Below, piece after piece: positions 23,686 through 35,767 of a DNA stretch of 64,000 bases. The translations under genes and the position numbers were made by a program. Origin of the DNA: Thelonectria olida (lineage: Eukaryota; Ascomycota; Sordariomycetes; Hypocreales; Nectriaceae); the NCBI GenBank assembly GCA_020736575.1, contig JAGPYM010000003.1:3001737-3065736 (forward strand), written 5' to 3'. Below the pieces are notes generated by a model. That model did not search any database. It was not told where the DNA came from and was given only the letters and a program-made list of their open reading frames with translations. Each line of letters starts with the position of its first letter. The first letter of the stretch is position 1.

Positions 23686-24800
23686 ATGCAGAAGTGATGG
23701 TGTTGGGTCGGCATTAACTTCTTGGGTCAAACTAATTCTGGCATCATTCGTCATGGCGTTTTTATGTGGAAATTATATCATGGTTATGCGGCGATCAGGT
23801 CCCGGGGGAGTTATTGCTCCTCCGCGGTGGCTTCTGGGGAAAAGAGTTTTCATCTTGTGTTTTCAATTGTCGGTTGTTGTTGATTTGGCCCTCATGGGCA
23901 TTTTGTATTTGGCTTGTGGATGCTTGTGTCTTTCCTCAACCCGTTTCCTTCTTCTCTTGTTTTCCATGTTCTTTCTTCTTCTCTTATCTTTGTTGATGCC
24001 TTGGTTTTTCTGTCGTTTGCGGTTCCTGTGCAAACTTGGGAACAAGAGGAAAGACGTGGGAACGAAGATGTGAGGCCCATCTCCTGTAAAGTGCTACCGG
24101 GTGTATTCTGATGTTGCTTGCGAAAAATCACATACCATATTACTGTTTTTATGTATCAAGAGGGTCAAGATCTTCTCACTTGCGGATGGTGTCTCCAACC
24201 TGCCTACCTGCCTGCCTAGTATTTGGTTCAGCCGAAAACGTGATGCTCATAACGAAGTGTAACATCTCAACTTTACACGACGAGCCAGAGAAACGACATG
24301 CATTCTTCACTCTTGGAGTAGCGAGCAAGTCTTAAACCAAGATGCTCCCAGGGGCCTCTCGAAGTCAACTCTTTCAAGTAAGGATGGGTACAGCATCAAA
24401 GGAATAGGACACCCAAAAGACTTGCTTGCATCATCCAAATTCGGAGCCCTAAGGATTCATCCGTTTGAAGATAAAACTCTCTCCGTTTTAGCATCTATAG
24501 TATTCCAGCATGTGCGCCACAGCTTGCTCTAGGGTATCTAAAGGTATCGAGAAAGGAAACAAAATGTCGAATAGAAGAAAGAACAATAACACAACAGAAC
24601 AGTGGCTCCTTGAAGCGCGTATGTATCCTATACCCTGTTTCGAGTTCCCTCGAGAATCATGATGAGAGGACACGAGGCGGAGGGAGTCTGTTGGTTCGCC
24701 CCCTGAGAACATATCAGGGGTAGAAGCGAAGTCTTGTTTTGGTGCCAGCAGCAGCAAGAGTGCACACTCAAGACGCACGGCTCCTTTTTTTTTTTTTGAT
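23686..24800. other. Convergent 3' region between Som1 and GH16 genes
   Basis: This is 3'-UTR and spacer for two genes that point at each other. It contains T-rich tracts (23930-24010) and a T14 run at about 24784-24797 close to the GH16 stop codon. No gene is supported. Confidence 0.5.
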
Positions 24801-25703
24801 TTACGTCGATTCGTACACAGCGACGTACATGACTTCCATCATGTTGCCGTAGCCGGATTCGGTGGAGCTGTCAGGGTTGCCCTGGCAAACATAGTCAGCT
24901 TATGAAGTCTTTGAGTTGGGTTGTGTAGAGATAGGACTTACGGGCCAGTTGCCGCCAACAGCAACGTTGAGAAGAATGTACATGGGAGAGTGGGCAAGGG
25001 TTGCCCAAGTGCCCTCGTCGCCGAGTTCAGCACCGGTGAGTGTGTGGTAAGGTTGGCCATCGAGCAACCAAGTGATGGTCTCGGTCTGCCAGTTGCCAGA
25101 GGTACGATCGACTACAAGAGCCCAATAGTGAAAGTCATTGTTAGGGATAGTCACGGGTTGTCCAAGACCGTTAGGCTCGTCACAGGGGCCACCACCTGCT
25201 TGGCCACAGTGTACAGTGCCGTAGCCTGTCAAGTCGCCGTTGACGCGCTCGAAGATGTCTAGCTCACCGCATAGAGGCCACTCGGTGCCGTGGCGGATAG
25301 CGTCGCCGAGCATCCAGAAGGCAGGCCACATGCCCTGCTTGTTCATGGATTCGCCCTGTCGCAATTGGGCTTCAACGCGCATGATGCGGCCATGCTTGGC
25401 GAACCAGGTCTTCTTAGATTCGATGCGGCCCGAGGTCCACTCGCCCGATGACGACTTGGTGGGAATGATTTGGAGTGAGTCGCCACCAGAGAGCTGGAGG
25501 TTGGCGTTGGAGGTTGTGTATTCCTGGATCTCGTTGTTGACGTCGAGGTTTTGGATGATGTTCCAGCGGTTGGTGTTGATGGCGCAGCCTTGGCAACCGG
25601 AGAAGGGTTCTTCCCAGACGATTTTGTAGCCGTCGATGTTGGGGGCCCGGATGGCGGTGGCCAAGGCCGGGAGGGAGGCGAAGAGAGCTTTCGAGAAGCG
25701 CAT
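24801..25703 (-). CDS. Secreted GH16 family endo-beta-1,3(4)-glucanase
   Basis: Exons: 25703-24942 and 24881-24801, with a 60 bp intron, giving 280 residues. A signal peptide is clear at residues 1 to about 18 (MRFSKALFASLPALATA). The GH16 jelly-roll signature ELDIFE lies at residues 147-152, with Glu147 as nucleophile and Glu152 as acid/base, preceded by MWPAFWMLGD. The C-terminus is the usual beta-strand (NMMEVMYVAVYES). There is no GPI signal and no extra binding module, so the enzyme is likely released. GH16_1 members cut beta-1,3- or mixed 1,3-1,4-glucans of plant or fungal walls; the exact substrate cannot be read from the sequence. The frame is open upstream of 25703, but this ATG sits directly at the signal peptide. 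Confidence 0.93.
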
Positions 25704-28347
25704 TTTCGTTCTTGTTGTTGTTTGTGTGTAAGTGGTTGTACGGGGTATATATCTATCTCTATGATAGACAGAAGAGGGGAAATGTGATGTTGTATATATA
25801 CGCTGGGAAAGGCTTGCCCTGTTGTTTTCGAGAACAGGGAATGGCTTGAAAGGACTGGAGACAGACAGTGACTTGTCGTAGACTTTGTTGGAATGAAAGT
25901 TGAAGATGGTGTATGGACTCAGCCAGGGGTGCACACAAGTGTAAATGATTGAATGAAGGTGGCCTCCAGGGCAAAACTGGGGTTGAATGAACGAAAGGAA
26001 GGGCTTCCCGCCGGAGAGGAGAGGGACAAACAAGGAGAGACGAAAGGAGAAGAGAAGAGAAGAATAGGATGGTTGGTTACAAGAGACAATGGGAGGAGGT
26101 AGAAGGGGGACGGTAGGCGCAGCGACTTATATAAAGAGGCCGTTGCAGTATAACGCCGGACCAAGACTGTTGGAGTCTTGGCCTCTTTCGCTTTGGGTAG
26201 CATTGTCCATGTGGCCTAGCGTGTATGCAGGTACGGTCGAAGAATGGATGGCGCATAAGTCGAGGAGAGCGAAAATGTCGATCGAGATGTGGGAGGGGGA
26301 TGGATCATGGAAGTGTGTGTGGGGATGGGGTGGCACGAAGTGAATTGCACAAGGGACTGACTGCCTATTCGCGGCTCGGGTCAGTTACTACGTACGACTA
26401 GGTAAGTTGCGGATTGGGAAACAAGGCTGGGCTTGGAGAGAGAAATGAGACGACGGACAAAGAAACGATGGTGAAGTGACTCGACTGTTTAGGAACAAAG
26501 TCCAAGCTCGGGGCGGCGGCAAAGGGGAGATGAACCCAAGGCTGGCGATCAATCCAAACGGCTGCTTAATTCCATGATCAGTCAATGCCTTGGTCCCCCC
26601 CGTGTAAGGCCGAGAGTCGGTGTGGCGAGGCGTGATTGGATGCGCATCAATCTTGACAGCATCTGAAACGAGTGATTGCATTGACGAGTGATGAGTTGGT
26701 TGGTTGACAAGTCACCATGAGAACCGGAGATGGACCAGGGCAGCAAGAAACATCTACAGTGCTTCCTGTGCGCTTCTTCGTGCGCGAGCGCCTGTTGAGA
26801 CACGGCGGGTGCTTGGTGGTTTGTTGCCAGACGCTGCCCCCAAGATGGATGGATGAGAGGAGCGAGTGACCTACAGCCAAGAGGATAGAATTTAGCGCCC
26901 GAAGAAAAGAGAGGAAAGGATTGAAACAAGGACTTCCGATTCCGGCCTGGTTGGGGCCCGAAAGAAGAAGAAGAAAAGAAGAAACAAAGACCATGTCTAT
27001 CTATCTGGCTAGTGAGGCTCAAAAGCGACGATACAGAAGCCGCGGTTGACACGGGGCTAGGACGATGTGAAACACGCCCAGGAACGACCCAACGAGGAAC
27101 AAGTAGCGTTAGTTACCTTAGTTACTCGGCTAAGGAGGCTAGTCAGTCTCCCGTCAAGTTGGCAATATCATGAGGCCATCGTTCTTCTTGCTGGAAATGA
27201 AGCGTCATTATTGTCAGTCCAATAGCCTTTGAGAATCGACGCAGGAGAGCAAAGCCAAGTCGCGAACAATCAAACCGTGTCTGTCCAGTTTCCTCTCCAC
27301 GGCTCAAATTCCATCCATCCCTGACTCTTCATCGCATGAGCGTCGTGTCCCGCCCATTTCGGGGAACAGGGGTGCTGGGTTTGGGGACTCTTCAAAGTGC
27401 TACCTTGCAATTATTTTTGGAAGTCCGGAATGCAGCCCAAACATCTTCAACTAGTGAACTGGGCAGTCTAATGCTCCTTCTTGCAGTTCTATTCTTTGAT
27501 TCTTCTTCCGCGTTTATGCTGCATATAAGAAACCATTGTCAAGTACAGCAGTTCCCCCCGGCTGTGGCTTGCAGCACCTCTCCCTCCCCCTTATCATTCC
27601 CGCCCCGACCCAGGTGCAACATTATGCATGCATGCATGTATGCATGCACTTGACCGCGTTGGCCTGCCTCACCATTTGCCCGGGCCGTTTCTGTGGATGG
27701 TGTGTTTCTTTATTTCCCGCAGATAACAGTGCATCTGCTGTGCTGTGCTGTGCTGTGCTGTGCTTTGCTGTACAACAGCGAGTCGAAAAGGTGTGTGTGG
27801 AGATGGAGTTTTTTTTTTTCTACTTCTTTTCTTCCTTGACCATTGCCACGTTGTTTCTTTCTTCATTTCCTTTTTTTTTTTTTTTCGCGTTATTGTTTCA
27901 TCTGATGTCTTGTTGTTGTTGGTGTTGTAGTAGTAAACCTGAAATTTCGTCTTCTCACTCTCCATCGTGGCGGTGTGATCAACTTTGCTCTGCTCTCTCG
28001 GCCATGGATCATGCGTTGGCAATGGCTGAATAGATCCACCGCATCCAAGGCTGGTATGATATTTATTGCATGTGTCTGTGAATGAGTCTCGCTGAATTCC
28101 ACCAAAGGGATACATTGGAGCTAATTATTGAATTTCTTTGCATTGCTTCGCCCAACACTCCATGGCCCAACTGGGTGTCTACCAAGAGGTGCTTTGTACT
28201 TCGTACTATGTTAGCCAAGCCTGGTATGCTGTCAGTGGTACGCAACCCCCAGGGATCGAGTTTGCTCATCAGTGACCGGCACTTAGACCGCTGCTTCACT
28301 CCCTTGCTTGATATTCCCCTCCATCTCGACCTGGACCAAAAGCCACG
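25704..28347. other. Intergenic, promoter side of GH16 gene; no gene seen
   Basis: About 2.6 kb holds only chance-like frames. It carries simple repeats near 27615-27650 (GCAT) and 27735-27770 (TGCTG) and T-runs at 27808-27820 and 27872-27890. The long region upstream of the GH16 gene suits a regulated promoter, but I see no defined site. Confidence 0.45.
27735..27770. repeat. (TGCTG)n microsatellite
   Basis: Six to seven near-perfect copies of TGCTG, with one variant copy (TGCTT), in intergenic DNA. Confidence 0.85.
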
Positions 28348-29235
28348 TTACCCCTTGGCCATACAGACCTCGGTGTCCGATGTCATGGTAGTCGTCCCGA
28401 GAGTATCCCCTAGCCTCTCATTCAGATGCACAATTGTATTCTCGTACACCCGTGCAGCATCCAAATGCATTCTCTCCTCTTCCCCATCGTCGAGCAAACC
28501 ATCCCACTTGCTTGCTCCTGTGCCCTCCGTGTCCGTGCCCATTTCGTCATCCGCGTCCAACTCCGTCATGAAGTCTTCGTCGTCAGCATCTCCGCTACTC
28601 ATGACTTCCACCATGAGGACCCTGGACTGTTCAACAAGGCTTCGGCACCGAACCATGTCTGTTGTTGTCATGCCGCCTCTTAGGCCGTTTTCGAATCCTG
28701 GGAGGGTTTCTTTTGTTGCAAAATCTTCCCCGCACAAGAGACTTGAGAAGCAGTGATCCAATTTGCGTAGCAGCGCGAATGATGCTTTGGGAGATGGTAG
28801 GAATGAGCGAACATATTGCGTAAAGTCGCTGGCAATCCGAAGCAGAAAGGGTATCTGAAGCATTGCTGACATTGAAATTAGCAAGGCTCAGCTAAAACGT
28901 ACACATGGCTTCAACTTACGCGTTCCGGACAGCCAGAGCACATTGACAACGCCACTCAAGTCCTTGCATAACTCGCTGAAGCTCTTGTAGCCCACGACTG
29001 TGTCACCAGGCTCACGGTTGCCAAACTTCTTGACATATCGACGGGCAATCTCCATGAGCCGCCCCTCAACGAATCTCCTCACAAGGTCTTCTTTGTTTGA
29101 ACCCGGCTGAAGGGACTTGCCTCTGGGATGAGGGAGGCCAGCCGATGACCGAGTTGACGAGGCCGATGAGGGTGCAGGTGATGGAAGACCGCCTGTTTCC
29201 GGGAGAAAGCCTCCCGGCCCGGGTGAGTCGGACAT
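28348..29235 (-). CDS. Conserved-looking protein of unknown function
   Basis: Exons: 29235-28920 and 28865-28348, with a 54 bp intron, giving 277 residues. The first 60 or so residues are Ser/Pro-rich and disordered. A helical core follows (LVRRFVEGRLMEIARRYVKK, GYKSFSELCKDLSGVVNVLW, QIPFLLRIASDFTQYVRSF, ALLRKLDHCFSSLLCGED), then an acidic segment (DADDEDFMTELDADDEMG) and a C-terminal helix. The splice joins LSGT to PMLQIP. Composition and intron position argue strongly for a real gene. I cannot name the family. The ATG at 29235 is chosen because the open frame upstream looks non-coding and the divergent neighbour starts at 29852. Confidence 0.8.
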
Positions 29236-29851
29236 TTCTGCGAAAGATTGGGATTGGAGCTCTTGGGTTGACGAATCAGTTTGGGTTGGAGAGATACCTA
29301 GGTCGCTGAGATTGTTCCGAATGGGAGCCTCTAGGTCTAATAGGGAGGATGAGAGTTGCGGCCAACGGTGGCACCTGGGCAAGCTGGTGAATTGATACAA
29401 GAGATGTTCGTTTGCAAAAGTTTTCATGAAGATGTTTAGAAATTTAATCAAGTTATGGCTGAATGTCATCTCCTTTGGCCTAGAGAGGAAAGAGACATTA
29501 GGCCACCATGCTCGCCGTTTGCCAACATGTTGCTTAGCAATGGATGCGGATGGCTTTGAATGTTGCTACCCATGACGATGGCGGGGTACTCGGAGCTTCC
29601 CCCGCCCAATCGTCGGACCCTATTCGGGGTGTTGCGCGCTTAAGCCTCGAACCGCCTGTCATGTGACATAGCCGCAAATCTTTTTTTTTTCTTTCTTTTT
29701 CGGCTGTCGTGCGGCTGCGGCTGCGGCTGCCGTCTAGCCATGCCGAAATTTTCCCCAGCAAATCCGCAATCATCAAGCTGCCTCAACCTCATTGTTAACG
29801 AATCGCTCTGTCCTCTTCCTCGCATCTCCATAACCCGCGCCGCTATCCACA
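29236..29851. promoter_or_regulatory. Divergent promoter region
   Basis: These 616 bp lie between two divergent start codons (29235 minus, 29852 plus). The region includes a T-rich run near 29680-29700 and a GCGGCT hexamer repeat at about 29706-29730. No defined regulatory site is seen. Confidence 0.45.
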
Positions 29852-30193
29852 ATGCCTCCCAAGCGCATCCTCGTCGAGAAATCCTCCCGCCGCACCCAGA
29901 AGGGCGTCTTCGGCTCGACATACGACGCCCTAACTTCCTCCGAGAACGCCTCCGTTGTTCGCAGCATTGCCATCTTCGGCGTGAGTCTAATGACACTTTG
30001 ACGCGCAAAGACGCAAGAACCACGCCAATTCTAATAGAGATTGACAGGCTGCCGTGACGTTCCTTGCTAGCTCATGGGGCGAGATCCTTCTGCCTCCGTA
30101 AGTTAACTCCTGTCACGTCCGAACGAGCAACGGCCCTCTGAGACATCCGACAATGTTTAATCGAAACACGGCTAACTCCTCAGCAGTCAGTAA
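29852..30193 (+). CDS. tom5: Small single-TM protein, Tom5-like mitochondrial outer-membrane translocase subunit
   Basis: Exons: 29852-29980, 30048-30097 and 30187-30193, giving 61 residues. The N-terminus is basic (MPPKRILVEKSSRR), the middle reads TSSENASVVRSIAIFG, and a hydrophobic segment AAVTFLASSWGEILL ends in PPQ. This matches what I recall of the fungal Tom5-type family, a small tail-anchored subunit of the TOM import pore, but the match is from memory and the family is hard to tell apart at this size. The last exon is 7 nt and holds only Pro (split), Gln and the stop; the acceptor is the second of two tandem CAG. If the first CAG is used, one residue changes (PSQ instead of PPQ). Confidence 0.75.
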
Positions 30194-30805
30194 AGAAGCG
30201 TCTATCCGACATGGAATACAACATAACAACCTGCCGTCGTTGGAGGAACGTCTGAGCCTGGCAACGACGAATGACCAGCGCGAGATACCTCGAAACAATA
30301 TAATACCTTGTACATTAGAAAAGAATTCGGTTGGGTGTACGTTTAGTGGAACTGTATCCATTCTGAGAATCTCACAAGATAGTCATGGTCATGATGGATG
30401 GGCGTTGGGCTGAATTGATGACCGCTTCACGTGGATGATATCATCATTTTATTCCAACATGTCTTTGCCATGTGCTCCTGAGAAGTGAGGATACCTAGAG
30501 GATCCTTAGAGGGGAAAGCCATGTGAAGACGAGCCTGCGGTATCATACTCTCTCTGCCCAGTCACGCTTTCTCTGCTAAGATATTCTCCCTGTGATGTCA
30601 GTGCTCACTTTCCTCAACTTCAACCATGATAACACAGCATGGCTGGCTGTGAGTGCCCCTCCAGTCTTTTACAGCGCATCATTGACTCCTCATCCTACGG
30701 ACCTTTATTCATCTCTGTTCAGTGATACTAGCATCCTCGATACCTTCGTCCAATGTATCTGTCCGAACCGCGGATTCATTCCATCGCTGACCGGGAGCCG
30801 TCAAA
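30194..30805. other. Intergenic, no gene seen
   Basis: This is the 3' region of the Tom5-like gene and the promoter of the next gene on the same strand. No gene, RNA or repeat is evident. Confidence 0.5.
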
Positions 30806-32994
30806 ATGGGTCAAAGTTACCATTATTTTGTGCCATCAGAGGAGCATCGCCCAAGCCAAGCTTATCGGTCTCGGATTTCGACGAGTAGCATCGCTCAGCT
30901 TGTGTCTAAGTTCGAAAGTCTGGACACGGAACAGTGCCCACATCGGCATCGACATTCAGACACTGGCTTCATCAACGGAAGCTCATGCGTCAATCTGGGT
31001 CGTCAACTGTGTGAACACTATGGCACCAACACAATCTCTACTGATCAGCTCACGTTCGAGAACTTTTGCAACGCCCAAGGCAACGACTCCACCAGCTTGA
31101 GTCGCGCTTGTTTGAGCAGTGTTGAACTCACTGCTCAACCGTGTTTCAAGCTCCATCGATCACAGTCTCTGAAGACTAAACCATCAGGGAGTTTCGGCCT
31201 TGTGGCTTTCGGGGAAAGGCACAGATCCGTTGCCGAGAGGCGGAGGATATTCGAGACTGGTGATGTTCCAAGTCTCTTCGTCATGATTAACGTTCTAACA
31301 CACATCTAGGCCCCGCGATACCATCCAGCCACCCTTTGAAGTTATTGTCTCCGTCCAAGTCTGTCAACGTCTCAAGCTTGCCGACAGCACATCCTAAGCT
31401 CACTATACCACGAGTTCCGATCAATAGAAAACCGAAGTCTACAGACCTTTCTCCCACATCTCCCTTGGGCCTGTACATTCCCCAGCCCCGCGGCGAGACC
31501 AAACATGTTCACACAGCTTCGACAGATGTATCCCGGTTGCATTTTGAAACACCTCCAGAATACGCGGCCTATGAGTTGGAGGCCACAAGCAAAGATAACG
31601 AGCACGCATCAAGTATTGGTCCGTACGAACAGATTTCTGATCCAGGCCGCGAAGCCTTATATACTCCTCCAGGCAACCCCCAAGATGCATACCGAGGGCC
31701 ACATACTGATCCTCTAGCTGCCAAACGACAATCCATGACTGAAAAAGGCCCTGGATATCGGTCGAACAGGTCCAAATCTCCTTCGTCAGTGGGGTTTAAA
31801 CACCCAACTTGGCTAGAGAATGCTGAAAGAATGGCCTCGTCGCTATCAGCGTCTACTTCTAGGGGAGAGTTGGTTACTGACCTCCAAATAAGGCGACACC
31901 CGAAGGTATATCGTCCGAAATCAAAGCACTATCAACCACCTGCATCGATTAAAGTCAATGCCATGACTGGGCCCATAGTGTCGGGGCCAGGTTCCAAGGT
32001 ATCTGCTCTGCGGCAAAGGTTCGATCTATCAAAGAACTCAACTACCCTGACGATGTCTTTCATCCCGAGAAGACGCGGCAGGGCAACGCCAACAAAAGGA
32101 TCACGATTCGCTCCTCTTTCATTACATCAAAAGTCAGAAACCACGACGAATCTCGGCCATGTGGATTCACAGGAACAGACTTCTCGGGACGATGGGGCAC
32201 AGGCGGGAAACGTTGCTCTTGCTACACCAACTTCAACTGGAACTAGACGGACCACCAATAAAGGGACATCACCATTGAAAGACAAGATTGGTCTCTTTGA
32301 AAGCCTCGGTCATAGAGACGGTGATGATGACTTTGAAGCCACATCTCACCTGACAAGACGGGTGTTAGGAAAAGGACGTTCTCATGGAGTGAAGAGTGCT
32401 ATTCGTCGTTTTTCTGCGTCATTCCGGAAGAGTTCATCGGAATGGAGCACAACGAGCCCTCCAGAATTCCTCGTCCCAAGCCAACAGACCCTGACTGAGA
32501 AGCACCCAGGGCACACAGACAAAGCATTTCGATCATCTTTCAACCACGAGGCCCCTCGACGCGAGACGGAGGAGACCTTGCGCCGGGACATTCGTACAAA
32601 GAACAAAGGAGAAAAAGTAAAGATTCCCTCACCAAGACGCCAAAGCTACCACGGTAACGGCGAGGGAGGCATACGTTTCCCTCTGGCTGGCATGGTAAAA
32701 CCTAAATTGTCTTCGCACGCGAATATTGGCCATAGAAGACGCTCTTCGACTGGGTCAAACCGACATTCATGGCTTCACGAATCGGGAATAAACGATACAA
32801 CACAAGCTGCGTCGCGTAACATTGGGCGGCGTATTATGTCGCGCAGCAGCGGTCCTTTTATTTCAAAGGCTCGTTGCGCGTTAGAGCAGCCGGTGCCTGT
32901 TCGCGCCAACGAGCTAAAGCGCCTCATCAGTATGTGCAAGTCCAGGGTGGCAAGGCAATCATCTAGCGGTGACAAAGTGTGGCGAGATGGATAA
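30806..32994 (+). CDS. Basic, largely disordered fungal protein of unknown function
   Basis: Exons: 30806-31259 and 31310-32994, with a 50 bp intron (GTGATG donor, CTAAC branch, CTAG end), giving 712 residues. The N-terminus contains a short helix (SSIAQLVSKFESL). The rest is rich in Ser, Arg, Thr and Pro, with basic patches (RRFSASFRKSSSEW, SPLKDKIGLFESL, SALRQRFDLSKNS) that look like short conserved motifs set in disorder, and a helix near the end (ELKRLISMCKSRVAR). There is no enzyme domain, signal peptide or TM segment. Such proteins in filamentous fungi are often cytoskeletal, septal or phospho-regulated, but nothing here proves a role. Codon phase and composition are continuous over the whole length, so the gene is real. 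Confidence 0.8.
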
Positions 32995-33582
32995 AACCTT
33001 TGGAAGAGGCGTACACATGGTCACGGAGAATAATCTGGAACATGGGACGTCATCAAGTTGGTCGGATTGGTCTTTGCAGGAACTCGTTGTTTATCGATGA
33101 AGTTCCCATCTCAAGACTGGGGCTCATATAATAACACTCTTAGGACAGCAGTAAATACTTGACTGACTGGGAAGTCTTTTGAATATCCCGTTCCTCGCTA
33201 GCCCTGATGTTGAAATTGGCATGGAATTGTGATATGTGTAGTTAATAAAGGAGGAGTTGTAAAACGAATGTGTGATAGAAATGAAGTCAACTCATAATAG
33301 AACGACACCATGCTTAAACCTTGAAAACTAAATCAAGAACCTGAAGTGATTGCCGTAATTGATTCGTAGAATGTAAAACATGTCCCAAAAAAAACATGAA
33401 TAAAAAGATACCTGGGCTCTAGGGCCCCCGAGGTCTCCTCTTCTGGAGCTAGACCTACCGATACGCCGCGCTTGCGATTGCCCAACTTCGGAAACGGCTC
33501 TGAAATACAAGAAAGACAGGGCAGATCAAGGTGCATTGGGGCCGTGTTGGAGGCAACCTTCACCATATAAGGGGAGGGCTGT
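32995..33582. other. Convergent 3' spacer, no gene seen
   Basis: This holds the 3' regions of the disordered-protein gene and the Ste2 gene, which point at each other. It is slightly A/T-rich. Short minus-strand frames here do not fit as further Ste2 exons. Confidence 0.5.
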
Positions 33583-34809
33583 CTAGATCCTCTCTTCATG
33601 TTGTACTAGGTTTCGGTTGATCCGTACCTGGCTGCCATGCAGTTCAATTTCCTCGCTCAGCTTGCCGAGCTCGAGGCCTCCAGAGTCGCGGTGGTCGTGG
33701 AACGACGCCGACATGCCACCGGCTTCACAACGCGAGAGGATGGAGGACTGGGCCGTGGTGCCTGTGGCGATGCTGGAAGGCTTTAGGGGCCGCATAGAGC
33801 TCCCAGTGCCAGGGTGGGTGCCGTAGCGGGAGCAGGACGAGGAGCCGGTTGGGTTGGAAAGGTTAGTGGAGTGGGCGATGCGTTGGGCGGCGAGAGTGCC
33901 GAGGGGGAGGATGATGGCGACTGAAGTGAGGGTGAGAGAGGCGGACTCGAAGTTTGTGAAGTGAGCCCATTCAAGACCTGCGAAGATGACTACATGCACA
34001 ACGTTGGTTAGTTCATAGGATCAAGAACGAAGAGTCTGTTCGAAAGGGGAAAACATACCGGGAACTACCATCAGGATGCCGTTGGTGGCGATGAGAATCT
34101 CCATTGGGGTCATGGCTTTGTAAGAAGGCAAGACACCATGGTTGGACACCAAGTGGTAGATAAGCTTTAGGTTGAAGATGACGCAGAACCAGCAGATGGA
34201 AATGGCATTGGCAATGACCGCCCACTGGACGACCCAACGGTGATGAACGGGCGGAACCAAGTTGATAATGGTCTCGTTCTGTACAACGGTGAAGGCGATG
34301 CGCCACCCAATGGTGTACAGCGTGATGATGGTTGAGAGAACTGAGATGAGAAGCTTCCAGACGGTAGGCCACAGCTTCACCATGGTCCACGCCTGGTGCA
34401 TCAGAGCAGCCTCGACAGCAATGACGAGCAGCAAAGAGAAGGTCGTCGCCGCAACGCTGACGTTGAAGTCGATTTGCGGAACATGGGAGTAGTCGCTCCC
34501 CCACACGGCGTAGAAGTTGTTAAAGTGCGAGGGGAAGTAGGCACTCAGGAGAGACATGCGGACGATGCAGATGGCGAGGCCACTGATGTGTAGCACAGTC
34601 GACGGACGACGGAACTTGGTTGAGGGCGTCATGACGAGCAGGACAGCCAACATGATGAGACAGGCCCCGAGTTGAGCGCCGTAGTTGAGGCAGATGCTGA
34701 CGGACACGGTGTGAAACTCATCGATCATGCCCGCCGGCACGGCGATCTCAGTCCTGCCATCGCCGGCTAAGAAGGTGACGTTTTGAGTATAAGGGTCAAA
34801 GTCACCCAT
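33583..34809 (-). CDS. ste2: Alpha-type pheromone G-protein-coupled receptor Ste2
   Basis: Exons: 34809-34059 and 33989-33583, with a 69 bp intron between TM6 and TM7 (GILMVVP joined to VIFAGLEWAHF), giving 385 residues. The start MGDFDPYTQNVTFLAGDG is the conserved extracellular N-terminus of the fungal Ste2 family, with an N-glycosylation site (NVT). Seven hydrophobic segments can be counted, with the first beginning near GAQLGACLIMLAVLLVM. The tail after TM7 (about 95 residues) is Ser-rich, as expected for a receptor regulated by phosphorylation, and ends in HEERI. In other ascomycetes the receptor senses alpha-type peptide pheromone, signals through a heterotrimeric G protein and MAPK, and is also used to sense host peroxidases. 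Confidence 0.93.
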
Positions 34810-35767
34810 GGTTGCCGAGTGTCGTGCTTGCTTGTTTGTAAAACGAACAAAGGATGTTTGATGGCGATGGCGATGGCGATGGCGATGGTGATGATGTAGG
34901 CACAGACCCTCGCTAGATCAGAGACTGATCAAACAGGAGACGAGCGAGAAACACTGCCGAAGAGAGAAGAAATGCCAAGTCACCAGAGTAAAGAGGGGGG
35001 GTTTTAAGCATGTAATAAAGGATACATGGTGGAAGATGCGAGCGTGCAAGTCTAGGGGGTAAGAAGGTTATGTTGAGGGGCGGGAGAGAGCATCTCTCTC
35101 ACTTGACGGATCACAAAAGAATCCACAAGGGAGTGTGAAACATATGTTTAACTCTTCATATTGTTGTCGATGAGAAGAATAGAGATATATCGGCCTTCGC
35201 ATTGCCAGGAATGAGACTGGTCAGTGGGTCCGGGATGTAGCGTTGACATTGTTCCCGCATTGTTCTTCAAGAGTGGCTTGAGCCCAGACCTAACCTTGAG
35301 AGCAAACTTCAACAAGGCTCTTTCAGGTGCCGATGAGAATGGCTGAGGCAATCGGTAACCACGCCGGCCACCCGCCCGTTGTGGCCTCGTCCTCGCTGGC
35401 TGGTTCGCTGGACAAACAGCTGAAGTCGAACTCAGCCGCCCCCAAACCTGGATCCTGGATGCCAGCTTTGGCAACACCGACACCACGAGCCGGTATTGAG
35501 CAAGCCAAGCAGAACCGGGGGCAGAGATGGGACCGTGCTGATGCCTGCTGTCAACTGTTGAAGCGGCTCCATTTCGATAGTCCGCCTTCGCTAAACGCAC
35601 AACCCACAGCGTGATGGAGAGCCGTAGCTCAATTGATCAAGCCGCCAGGCCTAGATGCAGACAACAATATAAACTCCTCTTAGGTCTAGCCGAGCCTCTT
35701 GCGTGACAGGTCATCTGCGACGTCGTCAACGGTCGCTGGCAGTCCGTCTCTTCGTTCGCCGTCACGT
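34810..35767. other. Ste2 promoter region and Vps23 3' region
   Basis: This stretch holds the Ste2 5' leader, with a hexamer repeat at 34861-34894, and the 3' side of the Vps23 gene. Short frames at 35148-35614 on both strands look like chance. Confidence 0.5.
34861..34894. repeat. (ATGGCG)n hexamer repeat in Ste2 leader
   Basis: Five and a half near-perfect copies of ATGGCG lie about 50 bp upstream of the Ste2 start. Read on the transcript strand they give CGCCAT, so they add no upstream ATG. Confidence 0.85.

Noticed and set aside
28082..28756. Plus-strand frame of 224 codons
   Set aside because: Antisense to the unrecognised minus-strand gene, whose splice site and composition are better.
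35620..35665. TAGCTCAATTGATCAAG considered as a tRNA A box
   Set aside because: No B box, anticodon arm or acceptor stem follows.
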